Made by a program: the position numbers and the translations under genes | In this document: one piece after another, positions 13,200 to 26,599 of the stretch | Layout: every line of letters begins with the position of its first letter | Position numbering within the stretch: the stretch's first letter is position 1 | Source of the DNA: Bombus terrestris | Lineage: Eukaryota; Arthropoda; Insecta; Hymenoptera; Apidae | Assembly (NCBI RefSeq): GCF_910591885.1 | Contig: NC_063276.1 | Coordinates: 7,130,001-7,194,000, forward strand | Reading direction: 5' to 3' | Length of the DNA: 64,000 bases | The notes under the pieces: model-generated | Databases searched by the model: none | What the model was told of the DNA's origin: nothing | The model's input: only the letters and a program-made list of their open reading frames with translations

Positions 13200-15130
13200 T
13201 ACACCGACGTACACAGATAAACGCCACAAATGGAGACGCGATAAATCATTGTCCATTCGCGTTCAAGATTTTTTCCCATTCCCTCGACACGAATCGCGCA
13301 TTTCCAGGTGCGTTAATGCCAGCCTCTGACCGACCGTATGTTATTTTCATCGTTGTAATAAATACTTGATTATCTAATCAACGCTATTATTGTGCACCGG
13401 GCCGGCTCGTATCTCTGTTTGCAAAACTGCGATTCTGTTTTCGTGGATCGTGACAAATGGACAATTGCTTCCGCTATTTCGTACACGAAAAATCCAGTCA
13501 AAACAATTTAGCTAGATTCGGCAATTTGTTGCAACCAACCGAGCGAACCAACCGGCTGGATAAAAATAAAATGGAAAGATCTGTCCCGTAGAAATTGACG
13601 AAACGTTTCTACGACTTGTAACGGTCGAAATTCATTCAAATAACTAGACTGCCGGCATTTATGCAAATTTATAATTTAACCACTGCTAGGACAAATATAC
13701 CCAGACATTTGTTTCGCTTACTAAATTCACGTCGAGTCCTATACGTTATACGCTTTATACGCTTTCGCGCGATGTACGAAGACCACCGAATGGAAAAGAG
13801 CTTTCTGCTGATTTTTTTTACATTTTAATGTCACTCCTGTGCTCCTTTTCCATATACTTCATACCATTCTGTGCATATTCGCGCCTCCGAATTTCCTCTA
13901 AACGCATAAACGTTCACAGTTTAACGACACATGGACGTTAAATAGCATTAAAATAATGATTCGATAAAAAAATTCAATCGTTAGATACTATTTTTCGTAG
14001 CGAACTATTTCTGCATTTTTAAACGACGAACATACTGTGTTCTATGCTGTATGAAAATAGTACGAGCATTAAAAGGAGAATTACGCGGCAAACGGCTCGT
14101 GAAACAAGGCACGACGTGACAGATACGTTGATTGTTTCTATAATTATTCATAACCAATTAAATTCTAAAAATGCAATCCAATCGACTATAAATTATGCCG
14201 CACACAACTATATCCCCCCTTTTTCCGTGACAGTTAATTTCCTGTTTTATTGCCGTATCGATCGGTAATTAAATTGGAGCCAACAACGGCCAACACTTTT
14301 ATACGACAGAAGCTTTGCTGTGGCGCTTCCGTAAAATTCGTCCCATTTTATTACCATACATTCGTTAATCCCTTGTTTAATAACGCCACTGCCAACGCGG
14401 CCGGTTTATTCCAATTTCTGCTCGATGTGCAAATAAAATTTCCGAGTGCCTACCGCGCGTGATGTCATATTCAATGAAGATAACACGACCAATTCACTGT
14501 CAGCTGTTTTTAGTTGGCGTGATAAAGGATGCAACGATGCTTTTATTTTTCTTATCATTATTTTCTTCCCTTCGTTTATTTTCTTCTTAAAAAAAAAAAA
14601 AAAAAAGGAACAAAACGATAAATCATGTTCATCAAGCCTTAAATTCACTAATCACTGATGAGAGTCCGATTAAATTAAATAATTAATAACGGAATACGAG
14701 AGATTCAAAGATGTTCGAAATGTTTTTGTCTTCGAAATTAATGTTACTAATCTGCATAATATTTTCATCGATCAAGTCTATAGACCTAACAAAGGATAAT
14801 CAAAGCAATAATAAATGAAAGGGAGACGAATAGGTAGAACGAATATCTTTTGAACAAAGTCGCGCGACACGTAAGAAAAAGGAAAAAAAAAAGAGGAGTT
14901 TGTATTCTCTTTTACATATCACGTCAACGTGTACAAGAAAAACCATTCTCCGACCCGTACAAGCAAAGTAATTTGAATATAAAAGGGTTAAGTGTCCCAT
15001 TGAACGTGCAGCGAATAACAAGTCTACTTACCACGACCCGAATATCTTCGCGAAAGAAGATTAAAATGTCGAAACGATAAAACATTGATCGAGGAAAACA
15101 TTCAACGAATATTACGAAAAGGCACGAACA
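13200..15130. other. Anonymous AT-rich DNA
   Basis: Short frames only. An 18-base A run lies near 14590. Nothing recognised before the degenerate repeat at 15140. Confidence 0.7.
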
Positions 15131-15139
15131 GCATATCCA

Positions 15140-15610
15140 GGAATATCTGAGAATCGTTAGACAAAAGGGATAAAAATTGTTTAATTTAGGGGAAGCTTCC
15201 GAAGAGAACGTACGGTATAGAAAAAACTACGAACAACGAATATCGTCGATGTTAATTATCATACTTATGAGACGGTAAAATATTAATAAAATATCGAAAC
15301 GAGATCGAAGAAAAATTATGGAAGAAAAGGGATGAAAATATGAAATTTAGGGAAAGTTGCCATAGTGGATATCGTCGATGTTAATTCGATTGTATTATAC
15401 TTCTGAGAGGATGAAATATTCGCCTAGGAGAATGATAGGAAGAATTTTCGAGAAATATGTAAAAATTGGAGAGCAGAAGTGATGAGAATGTGAAATTGGG
15501 GGAAAGTTTCGATAGTAGACATGGCACATAGGACGTTACAACTGTGAACAATGAATATCGCCGGTACTAATCCGATTTTAATACTCTTGAAAGGTTAAAC
15601 TTCGGGGCAG
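15140..15610. repeat. Degenerate tandem repeat, unit about 130-190 bp
   Basis: Related boxes recur in the same order. TATCGTCGATGTTAATT appears at 15241 and 15370, and a diverged TATCGCCGGTACTAATC at 15556. GAAATTTAGGGAAAGTT (15342) and GAAATTGGGGGAAAGTT (15491) recur, with a weaker version near 15180. GAACAACGAA and GAACAATGAA precede the first and third boxes. Spacing varies because of insertions or deletions. It looks like an old local duplication; no function is seen. Confidence 0.6.
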
Positions 15611-15619
15611 TGATAAAAT

Positions 15620-18600
15620 CGCCTGCCTTTTCCCGTTCGATATCCAGCTCAATGACAATTTAATAAATCCTTTATGTGGCGTTACGAGCGCGAGCAGCTA
15701 CCAACCAGGAGAAAGTCACAAAGCGTAATCGAATCAGAATTTTATGACTCATCGCTTGTTCGATTGTATTATTTCGTCGAACGTTAAGTAATGAACACGG
15801 AACAAATTGGCGTTATTGTCTGGCAACTGGTTGTAAGTCAATCGGCAAATTCACTGCCTTATTATAACGAACTCTTGCCTTTCGCGCCACTCTTAACATT
15901 CTATGATACTTAATTAATAGATCGTCCGGCGCATAAAGTTACATCCTCTTTTTCTTTGCTTTAATATTTCTCGGGCAGAAGATTTTATGGAAAACTCCCT
16001 GCGAACAAAGAAGGAAGAAGGTCTTCGAGTTCTTTAACTCGGTTTCCTTTTCTTTTTTGTTTCTTTTCAACAAAGTTGGACTTGAATCACGAAAGTGTTT
16101 TATTAAGGCAGATTTATTATTATTCCAGAACACGGCCTTATTTCCACCGTGAATTCTATCTGGTCCCTCCGAGTTCACTGAAATTTTCTTCCTGTTTTTA
16201 ACGCGGCAAGGAGTTAGGTTTCGCGATTTATCAACTTTATGCAAAGTCGTCTGACCTGTTTCCGACCACCGAACAACGTTCGCAAAGACGCGCATACGTA
16301 GACATTTTACATTTTTCTGTTTCCTTACGATTTACGATAGGAAACTTTTTAATCAACATTCGGTCAAAATATTTCGCCTGCTGTATCATATATACCCATA
16401 TACGAATATCCATCGGCAAAATAATCCAAGGATAATAATAATAAATATAAAAAGAAAGCAATTAGCATAATTTATTATTGAAAGGTAGTCAATCAGAAAA
16501 GGTAAAGTAAATAAAACGAAAGAAGTCGTATGATCAGAGCGTATTTTCATCGACAAGAGGATTCAGATTTCTTTATGAAGGTTATTCATTCTTTCCCCTC
16601 CAATTCTTGTTTGGTTACATTAAAGGAGGGAGCAAATATATTTTATTGCGGAGATGGGCTCCATGATAAAAACGTTCCTGGGGATATCGATCTCTCCGGG
16701 ACTGGCTTGCTTCAAGGTGACTCATTACAAAGTCCGGATTTAATTTTCCGAATATCACCTTACTGTAAGCTTTAATATTAAATAGTCTCGGTTATTTTCT
16801 TTCTTTCGCGCAACGTAATACCTAGCTAGGCTGATCGATCGATCGTACCAAGGGTTTAATAACTCTTCCCTCCCGTTTTTTATTTTTAGCACAACGAGAT
16901 TGTAATTTGCAAAACGGCCGAGCAAACGTTGCCAACATAGTCTATCGTTCGATCAACGTGAATAAACATTTGCATACTTTTGTTACTTCGTCTAACGTTT
17001 TATTCTTTTTTCTTTTTTTTTTTTTTTGCCCCCCACCCCGGAAAAACAGGATTAGCGGACAAGCTCGTTAAGGAAACGTACTGACCGATATACAGCAGGA
17101 AAGAACTGGATCTTAGCTCGGTCGAACAATTCGAATTGTGCTTTTACGAAGCCATTGAAACTTTTGCACGTATTCAGATGTAACTTTTAATATTTAACAA
17201 TTTTCTCGTAGTATTATTACGCGTTATTATTAGACTACGGATATTTATGCATTTTACGGGATATTGAAACGTGTAAAAATATTTAGAACGTACACGATAC
17301 TGAAAAATGTACGAATTATAATATTTAGCGAATGAAATTTCTCTTTAAACTTAATTTCTTTTTTCAATTCCACTTAACTTTCGTTATGAAAATATGAATT
17401 TTCGCATGAACATGCACGAGGCAGCCGCTGTGTATGTGATCTATTTTTATAACACATAATTTCTTCGTAGAATCGATTGGCGTTCTATTTGCTCGATTTT
17501 CTAAAAGGTAGCTAACGAAATGAAATTACGACATTTAATAAAGCAAAGTTTGTTTGGAAACTTTGCAGACGTTTATTCTTTCATCGATCTCGAGTTGGGA
17601 TCGGCAGGGAATACAAAGATAAAGAGAATGCAGCGATTTAATAAAGCTTGCAGGTGGACGAGCAAATAAAGGTGCACGGACGTAAATCTTCTTTGTAAAA
17701 TCTAATCTCATGCAGCAATCCGATTAACCTTTGATCTTATTCGCAACAAAATAGTCTCGCGACGTCTAAAGTGGCCTACAATCTGCAACTATCGGCTACG
17801 TAACAAATTTCCTTCCACAGCTAATAACAAATTTATTTAATATATCGCCACGAACTATAATGAAACAAACAACACGTAGTAAATTTATTTTTCATTTATT
17901 CGTTATTCACGCTGTTCAACAATATACGAATGAAAATATTAAATTTCCCGTAGTCGTTGCAAATTTATAATACATTTCACTTACCGTAAATTTTACGATA
18001 GCAGGTGAGGAAATATCGCAGCGAGGGAATATTTTTAAATAAACGATAAAACGTTTCCATATTTTCCTCGGCGTTATATTCGTTCCGCCGAACCTACGTG
18101 TACGCATAAGACATTAATGTATCGCGATGGTATAACGTTCCATAATATTATACAGGATTAAGATAATAATATGAACATCAAACTGTCTAGTTACATCGAT
18201 CTCTGGCTGCCTTTCCACCTCCTTCCTAAATCGAGTTCATTCCCAAAGAACGTTATATTATACACCGCGTCGAAAGTGCTTGATCTTTCCTCATAGAGGA
18301 AAGAGAGGAAACTTTATAAGTTCCATAAATATTTAACAGACGAAAACGTAACCGACGGAATCGCGGAATTTTAAGTACGGTTTATCAGATAAAGCTAGAA
18401 GAAACCTGTACATATCTCTCTTCTTCCCCTTTTTTGCAACCCCCTCTCCCTTTTTGAAGATGAATGGTAAGGGCGAGGGGGGAGTAAGGATTAAACGGAT
18501 TATCGATTTGACCCGATGACTGTCCTTTAACCTCGTTGCAAGGTGCAACGGGTCATTCATATATACATATATGAATATATATATATATATATATATATTC

Positions 18601-20270
18601 GTGCTTCGTAATAGAAATTGACCATCGATTCGACATTTGGTTCGTTGGCATTGCTCTCAGCAACGCGCAATCAATGTGACGATCAACCGAATGCCTGCAT
18701 ACGCGACACAATGATAAGCCGTTTCTATTTTCGCAAATTGGGATTTCGCGTTTGTAGTTGCAATAACCGAGAAGAAGCGAACAAAACGCTGGTGAACGTT
18801 GGAACTATCGAAATATTAAACAAAGATTACGTGGAATTAAATTAAATGGAATTCTGTTTGTTAACTGAATAAAAGCGACGAATATAATCGAGAAAAATAC
18901 GATAAGCACAGTTTTGTTGGTTTTCTTACGTCGATGTTATTCGGCAATTGAAAAAGATGCGATTTTAATGTAACGTAATTAAAAAGGGGAACAACCTATT
19001 CGATTCAATGGTACAAGATACTTTTTATCGGAAGATAACTGATTCACGAAGTTTTATGATATTTTGTTACGTTAATGATAAATTTTAATGCCATCTCGCG
19101 TTCTTTACCGAACGTTTCTGAAATTAGTGAGTTTCTTTAATAAAGAGCGCACGAACAAGTGAGCGGAGAAAACCATTGTTCTAAGTAACAACGCTGTAAT
19201 AATAACGGGCCATTATCGCGCATCCTGAACTCGTAAAATCTATTTAACCGTTAAATATATATCCATGTTTAAAAATGAAGAAATATGTTACACATATATT
19301 TTACGAGTGATGATGAAATATTACGAGACTATTTGAAATAACGATGGTAAAATATTTCCGTTGCGTTCCCGTCCACATGTAAAATTTCATAAATGCAAAT
19401 GTTCGCAGATTATGATTTTAAGGTAACACAAAAATCGTAATAAAAATCCATTAATATAAAACATGAAGTATAAAAATGTGAAAAACGTGAAAATATTTGT
19501 TTCTCTCTAATTAAAAAAAAAAAAAAAATAATAAATAAAAAAAATATATAAATTTTCTATGACGATGGATATTAAAAATATTTCTTTGTTGTCGTTCGAT
19601 TAATATGTCTCTCCGATTTCGAAAACATTACGCCGGACCTCTTTACATGCTACTCGTCCCGGCTCACATACACACCGATCAGAAATTTCATTGCCAAGCG
19701 TTACGAAAAACCTTCGAAATAAAGAAACGAACGCGTTTGCAGAACATTCGATACATATTCTCATTTGCATTGGAGATACGCCACGAAACGCGATAACGTC
19801 GAAGAAATACACGATGTAATGCAACTAAGATTACGTCTCATTAGTGCAATTAGCAGACATGAAATAACAACGCTCGAATACGGTAATAAAATGATGAATA
19901 CGGTGAGGTTAACGACAGAGAGCTATATATAGAGGAAGAGAGGAGCAAGGAGAGGGAATTAGTAACGTCAATAATAATAGTGGCCGCGTAACGAGGCCAC
20001 GAAGGAAAGACAAGATCTTAGGGACAAACTAATCGAATAACTTTTGTACTGCACTGTACTCGCCGAGTGGTAGCTATCATACACACGATTCCATCATATA
20101 CAATTCGCGTCTGAGCCTCGGCCACGACCAACCGCGCATTATAAATAACTTTCAATATCGTGATGTGTATCCACTTGAAATTGCACACAACATAGTCTGC
20201 GTAGTCCATGCTTCAACAAATTACGAATTCGCTATGAAAGTATGTACATGCTTACATGCATATTTTATAT
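15620..20270. other. Anonymous AT-rich DNA
   Basis: Frames reach 118 codons (15939-16295, minus) without a domain. It holds a T run and C run near 17015-17040 and an A run near 19510. No gene recognised. Confidence 0.7.
18558..18599. repeat. (AT)n, partly palindromic
   Basis: CATATATACATATATG is followed by about 24 bases of AT repeat. The stretch is self-complementary and hairpin-prone. Confidence 0.95.
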
Positions 20271-20273
20271 ATT

Positions 20274-20429
20274 TACAGTGGCTCGTGCAAGTATTCGAGC
20301 GCCAGTCATAAACAATTTTTATGTGTACGTTACATAAGATATTTTGAAATTTCATTAAAATACTGTAATGAAACACGACTACCACGAAAATGTATATAAA
20401 AGCTACGAGATATTTGCCGGTTTAACGTA
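20274..20429 (-). mobile_element. Miniature TA-inserting element, copy A
   Basis: The left end TACAGTGGCTCGTGCAAGTA and the reverse complement of the right end (TACGTTAAACCGGCAAATAT) are imperfect inverted repeats bounded by TA. Inside lies a segment whose reverse complement, TAATGAAATTTCAAAATA, recurs in the copies at 13055 and 20556. There is no coding capacity, so it is non-autonomous and would need a transposase supplied in trans. The arrangement fits a Tc1/mariner-type miniature element in minus orientation relative to the copies at 13055 and 54370. Confidence 0.6.
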
Positions 20430-20555
20430 GACATATATTTAGTACAAAATTCGTATACGCAATGAATAGCAATTTTAAGCATATAATAAGTATTAAAGAT
20501 GGCTCACTGAATATTCAGAGTTATTAACATAATGCGCAATTGTCATCATTCCATA

Positions 20556-20684
20556 TACATTTTCGGATTTGTTCCAAACTTTATCAGTATGATAGTCGAG
20601 TCTCGTTACAATGAAATTTCAAAATATTTCAAGAGAGATACCTATCTATAGATATTGAAATACCTTCGTTACGTATATATTGTA
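20556..20684 (+). mobile_element. Miniature TA-inserting element, copy B
   Basis: This copy lies 126 bp from copy A. The recurring core TACAATGAAATTTCAAAATA is at 20607-20626. A right-end sequence ATTGAAATACCTTCG follows, closely matching the right end of the 50245 copy (ATTGAAATACTTTCG). The left boundary, near TACATTTTCGG, is a poorer match, so its exact start is uncertain. No coding capacity. Confidence 0.4.
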
Positions 20685-20739
20685 CAAATTTATATGTATA
20701 AATTTAAAACGATCTAGTGGGCCGTTAACTAGTGGGAAT

Positions 20740-20776
20740 CATTAGAGAAGAGGCATTAGAGAGGGGCATTAGAGAA
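20740..20776. repeat. Short tandem repeat, 13-14 bp x 3
   Basis: CATTAGAGA occurs three times, at 20740, 20754 and 20767, separated by purine spacers. It lies just downstream of miniature element copy B. Confidence 0.8.
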
Positions 20777-23700
20777 TATCGTAAAAATTCCTAGGCCAGT
20801 TTTATGAGAAAAACATACGGCCACTTGTAATTGAATTACATCTAAATCACCATTAGCTATCTGTCAGTTGAATCGGATATTTAAAATCTGACATGAAACT
20901 GTAAACACCGATAAGGATATTACATACGATTTGCGTGTCTATACGATCCTCCCTTTGGAAAACGTCGTGTTATACTTGCTTCGGGAAATCTTCGCAGCTT
21001 TTATTTATGTCCGGATACAGTACGCGTCACGGCTAAGTATTATACATAACGCACAGCTGTACACGGAGGGAATTATGCGACTGCATTACAGCGAATCGAA
21101 TCACTCGCGTAATTTCAAATGATAATAATGTTCTCGAGAAATTCCGATCCCACGGCATTTCCCCTCTCCACCAACCCACCCCTCGGCAAGCTGTCTCTAT
21201 CCTCGTCTCATCGCTCTCCCGTCCTCTCTTTCACCCGATGTTTTCGCCTCAACAACCGCGTGATACACGCATGTATATAAACGATACAACGACGGCTAAA
21301 TCGGCAAGTAAAGTGATGCATAAACTGAATGGAATTCTGGTAATTAAATGGATCTCTGAATGAACGACGATAGGCTATTCCGTTGACCCGAGATAACCCC
21401 GCACAGATAATGAAATTCTTCGATTCACGCAGGCTCTATTTGTTTCTGTTTGCTCGGTTAGGTTATTAATGTGTTGGTGAAGTTTTCTGCTCACCCAACA
21501 TCCATGTGTCCAATTCAATACGCTCACCGGTTGTTCTTGCTTGTTAATCTTTTCCGCTTTAAGGAACAGACAGTATACACGTATGTATGCGTGTGCAGTG
21601 CACCCTGTATATACATATGTAAATACGTGTAGCCTAGCGTGTGTGTGTATGCGCGCGCGTATTTGAACTCGAAGAAGCTCTGTGCCCGGTAGTACAGTAT
21701 CGTCAAAAAGTTGACGAAATTCTCTCATAGCCGACGCTCGTGGAATTTCAAGTGATATGTGCGTGATCGTATCATGTTTTATGCATATTATCTGTGCGTA
21801 TCGCGGGACGAAATATGTTTGCAAGGTTTCTTTGGAAAAAAAAGGAAAGAGCAAAGGTCCGCGGGATTATTAACGACAAAAGGGCGTACAATACCAGATA
21901 CACTTTCGTTGGACGTTTCCATTTTATTATATTTGCTGCGGCCTTTTTGTCACGCTTTCAATTATCCCAACGTATATATGCGACGATATTTTATCACGCG
22001 TGAACGTCATGCACCGTAATTAATTACAAGTCTATGCGTCACCGTACGAAACAACGCGAGATTGCTCGAAATCTACGCTCTGAATTTCAGGAGAACACTC
22101 AGCGTATATTAGTTTAGCGGAATCAGAGCTTAAGCGGCTTTAAATACTTGAGATTCTGATGTAACGTGTTTAATATTTGTTTAGTACACATGCTTAACAG
22201 CGGATGCTTTAACGCTTAAAAAATCGTAATATTTTTAACCTTAATCGTTGGAAAGTTTGGAAATCAAATAGTGCAAATTAAAAAAAAAAAAAGAATTAAT
22301 TTTGAAATTGCTTAATTTTCAAGGTTCCAAGTTTCGGAGTTTCGACAACTTGGAAAATTCCAATACTTACAAAGTTGGAAATTCAGAAATTCGAAGATTA
22401 TGAGTGTCGAGAGATCAAAAATTGAGAAAGGGGCTGCCAATTTTCGAAATGACCGGTGATATATTACGTGGAAGCCTGATGGAGCGCCTTTGGCGAACAT
22501 CGAAACGGGCAGCTACAGCAAGAAGCAAAATTAAGAGAGAAATTCTTTCAGATTGATACCAAACAACAACCATTTGCCTGGAGTCTTTTTTTTCCTATCT
22601 TTAATACGGCTGATGTTTTTCTTCGCAACGCTTTCAGCTACGTAGCAGCTGAGTCAGCCAAAGAATGATTGCACCAGCTGTACAACCGACACGAAAGCGC
22701 ATCGCTAATTAATTATTTTCCTGCGGATAATAAAGGGCTACTGGCCTGTTTCTTTATAAATTAAACGTTCCCCCTAGATTACAGTACGTTACGCGTTGAA
22801 ATAAATTTCAATAGCTTTCTATGAAATTTTGATTAATTTACACCCACTATAAATAAAGAATAATTACTACACGTTATTCCTTCCCATAATTCTCGCAAAC
22901 AAATTTCTCTTTTATTTACGGTTATTTAATTGCATATCTCGCATTAAATTTATTTAGACTTTCTCCACACGCGTTCCTACATATATTCGTGTCTTCTTTA
23001 TCTGAAGCACGTAAGGATATCAAACGCGATACATTATGCTTGATTATATACGATGCACAGTACGCATACTACATATATAGCGTGCACAAACGCATCACTG
23101 TCGTTTCGTCATTGTCGCGTGTAATTACATGCGTGTTAGTGAGCAACTGAGTGGGTAAGGAAGACCGCGACACTTGTATACATACATCGTTGAATGGTAA
23201 TGGATATAAAAAGATTCAAGGCGTTTTAAACGTAATATACCAAAGATTATGAGGAACCGTGTTGCCTCAATGATAACGCGAGATTGATTTGATGCTCGAA
23301 GAACAACCGACCATAATTACTTTAACTGCTCGAAAGCAGTGCTCTCTAGATTTATTTAATATTCCTGCCATTAATGTTTATTTAATGAGTAATTATATTA
23401 ATAGATGCGAGGTTAATAATAGCGCGTAAGCAATATAGTACGGTCGGTGGAACGAAAGAGTTTCAAAATATATTAACCGTAATAAAACTTCGCCGTAGTT
23501 GCGAAATTATTTATTATCGTTGAAGTACCATACAACCACCATTCTTTATTCCCACGCAGAATATATTTTAGAAGTTGAATCTTACTTGCCTCTTCTTTTT
23601 CTTACTACTACGCCATTCTGCTGGAATATTGAATTTTTTTTTACAGCCAACCATGTTATGACTCAGTGATGGGAATACAGCGACTCGAGTAGTATAAAAT

Positions 23701-23927
23701 ATACAATGGAATATTCCGCATATATCTGAATAAAATCTGTCGAAGGTTCAAAAACTGTTAAAGGACCTTGGAACCCTAGTCGTCTTTCCTTCGGCGTATT
23801 CTTGTAATTTAAACTAATCGTTATTTCGAATCTTCCTTCCGCCTCTTTCTTTTTTTTTTTGTCCACGATATTACGTATATCCGCTTTACCCAGTTTTAAT
23901 GACGAAATAAATCCATGGAAAGACAGA

Positions 23928-23962
23928 GAAAGAGAGAGAGAGAGAGAGGGAGGGGGAGGGGA
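23928..23962. repeat. (GA)n followed by G-rich tract
   Basis: GA repeats pass into GGGAGGGGGAGGGGAGG, a purine run that could form a quadruplex or triplex. Confidence 0.9.
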
Positions 23963-24770
23963 GGCTTGGAACTAAAAGTGAGCTACAATCACAATATATC
24001 ACCAGGTATAAGACAAAATTACTGTCGCGTTGCAGAACGATATGTTGTTATTTTACTCCGACGGGAAACAAAAAAACCAGAAAGCAAATAAAACATACAC
24101 AAAAAGAAATAGAGAAACAAACATTTGCGAACGTCATGTCAGTTACATCTGCAAACAACGCGTGAACACTTCACAGCTGTCAGTTATAAACCGGTGTATC
24201 CACCTCTAAACGCTTTTGCTTCCATCCCCCCTCCCCTCCCCTTTTGATAAATATTTTCATACAACTGCTAAAAATTTATTGATTGGGTATGGCAACTGCA
24301 TCAAAATATAATAGACACCTGTCTCGCTCGGAACAAAACTGCAGCACATTTTTCTTTTTCAACGTGCTACGTTATTATTAAGTTCAGCGAGGTAAAATTC
24401 TTCTCTTTGATGCTTTACACACAGGCGGCCATATTTTTCAAACGTTAACGCAAAAATATCTGCTCCATTATTTTTCGTAGGATTAGCCGGGACAGTTACC
24501 CGCGATAAAACGTACTATCTTTATGCGATAGATCAGACCGAAAAAAAAAAAGAAGCGAAACGTGAAACACATATCAATAACTATGCAAGAACATAATTTC
24601 AGTTTAACGATAATTGTAAACGATTATTGTACCTTAATCATGTTCCACCTTACATCCTATTACCGCTTATGACTTGTAGGTTCATAAATATTTACAGCAA
24701 GCTTGGAGTTTAAATTTATAACGTTCGAGTAAACACGAACACACGTCGAGAGAAGAGAAGCGAGTGAACG

Positions 24771-24787
24771 AGCGCGCGCGCGCGCGC
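24771..24787. repeat. (GC)n run
   Basis: A 17-base alternating GC run in otherwise AT-rich DNA, followed by GTGTGTGAGCGCGAGCGCGA. It may form left-handed DNA. High CpG retention suggests little germline methylation here. Confidence 0.95.
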
Positions 24788-25532
24788 ACAAGAGCGTGTG
24801 TGAGCGCGAGCGCGACCACCCATGTGACGAGATTGTTGGAAGGTCGAAAGCGTCCCGACGTTTTTCTCCATTCCTTCTAGACTATAATACGTCCGATTAA
24901 ATTAACTAATTTTCCAGAGCGAGAGATCGTTTCGATATTCCTCATTCCTCGACTATACTAACATTCCAGCTACTTGGAAAGCACAGTACTTCGAGCGAAA
25001 ATTCACGACAAATTATTGGTCGAATGGCCAGTGCTTCTGAACTAAGACGCTCCAAGGCGTCTAAGCATTCATTAAGCGCGCAATAAGTTCGTATTTGCGT
25101 ACGAATGCACGTTCGTGATTCTACTGGTAATCCCCGATGTATTTCTAACTCTGATTTAATAAATTCGCTCGTATTCAATTACTCCTAAATGAACAACAAA
25201 CACGGATAAAATATCTCGCGTGAATAGATTACTCAATTTCACTATATTTCATTCAATTTAATTAAATTTTCAGCTTGATCAAATTTTATAGGTAAAATAT
25301 TTTTCACTTTTTTTTTTTATCGTAACTGTGTGTGTTATTACATTTTATTTAAAACATTTCTCGTAATGAGAATACAATCGCGCAGTTGATTAATTTAAAT
25401 AATTACAATAGATATTCCCCAGCAACTATATATATATGTATTCCAATATGTATAAATCGTCGAAGGGAAAAAGTTCATCTCTTTGAAATCGCATGAAATA
25501 ATAACGTTATCAAAATACAAGCCGTTATTAAA

Positions 25533-25766
25533 TTATAGTGAGAAATAACCGCTTTGGGCCTGAATAGCGAGGGTCACCTTTTTTCCTATTATTGTGAAAC
25601 CCTCTCTGAGCACACCGGAGAAATATTGTCTGCAAAAGGAAGCGCGAGACCAAGCGTCCAGTGACAATATCTCTACAGCGCGGCAAACTGCCAAGGACGG
25701 TACATAGGCGGCTGCATCGGTGGCTGCATTCTCTACACCTTTCTCCGTTTTCGCTATACGGTACAA
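25533..25766 (-). other. Open frame of 77 codons, unidentified
   Basis: The minus-strand frame is more GC-rich than its surroundings, with Ala-rich and hydrophilic segments (GVENAATDAAAYVPSLAV) and a stop at 25533-25535. A TTTCTTGTACCGTATAG acceptor-like site lies at its 5' end. No domain is recognised. A second anonymous frame, with segment LNECLDALERLSSEALAIRP, lies at 24942-25178 on the same strand but has a stop just upstream and no acceptor. Confidence 0.12.
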
Positions 25767-26365
25767 GAAACAGATAAAAGCAACAGATTTGCAGATAAAA
25801 ATGTCGAAGGACGAAAATATAGCCGTGCCTGATTTTTAATTTGATTATTCCATCGTGGCCGTTCCTTTTGTAAATTTCACACTGTCGACAAAATTTCCAA
25901 AGATATTATATATCCAGACAATATTTTTTCCTCCGCCAACCTCTCGTGTGATGTAACTGAATTCAATAGAACGCGCAGGAAGAACCGTACAATCGAAATA
26001 AAGAAATATAATGGTCTCTCGATTTATTAGTTACACGATAAAGGTATAATATTTTTATCTCATTTCCTATTGGAAAGCAAGGATGAAAATAAATTTCACG
26101 GAGCAATCATTTCGAACGATAAATCCACCGTTCTTAAATAAATAAGAGCTTCAACGTACTTATTATAAACAATGTCTTTTAACAATCATAATCCCCTCTG
26201 GGAATAATTATTATTCAAGAGAAACTGTTCTCGGTTTCTATTTAGATTCACGGCTTTTGTACTCTTGTTAAATTTCAGACAACGAGCAAAATCGAGGAAT
26301 TAATTATGATGCTGTGTGACTGAACAAAAGGTTTACGTAATGAAAATGATATCTACGGTGCAAAT

Positions 26366-26403
<38 letters not shown>

Positions 26404-26413
26404 AAAAGAGAGC
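26366..26413. repeat. (GA)n microsatellite with A-rich tail
   Basis: About thirteen GA repeats, then AAAGAGAG and an A run. Confidence 0.97.
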
Positions 26414-26526
26414 AAGGCATTTCGCGTAGGTCGGTTGCCAGAAGCGATTTGTCAACTCGTAAATCATAAATCGTACCGGCCACGATTTTACGATTTACAT
26501 ATAGGCACTGAACTGAAACGGTTCAC

Positions 26527-26579
26527 TACGCCAATGGGTTTAAACAGACTGCAGGCTTGCCTGTATCACCATTGGCGTA
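26527..26579. repeat. Inverted repeat with an inner hairpin
   Basis: TACGCCAATGG (26527-26537) and its perfect reverse complement CCATTGGCGTA (26569-26579) flank 31 bases that contain a second small stem, CAGGC-TT-GCCTG. As RNA it could fold into a two-level hairpin of 53 nt. It could also be a transposon footprint. It does not resemble a microRNA I know. Confidence 0.6.
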
Positions 26580-26599
26580 TAACGTCCCACTAATCGCCG

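Larger units (their letters stand above)
20780..26340. other. Anonymous DNA with CpG patches
   Basis: A 159-codon minus-strand frame at 21375-21854 spans a GT/GC-repeat area (21590-21660, CACGTATG-type words) and has no domain. The rest is AT-rich with the microsatellites and small frames listed separately. Confidence 0.65.

Noticed and set aside
20274..20684. One larger transposon spanning both neighbouring miniature copies
   Set aside because: The two have opposite orientation and separate ends, with no coding sequence between; two independent insertions fit better.
21375..21854. 159-codon minus-strand frame
   Set aside because: It is driven by GT/GC alternating sequence, giving His/Thr/Tyr-rich repeats; no domain and no splice context.
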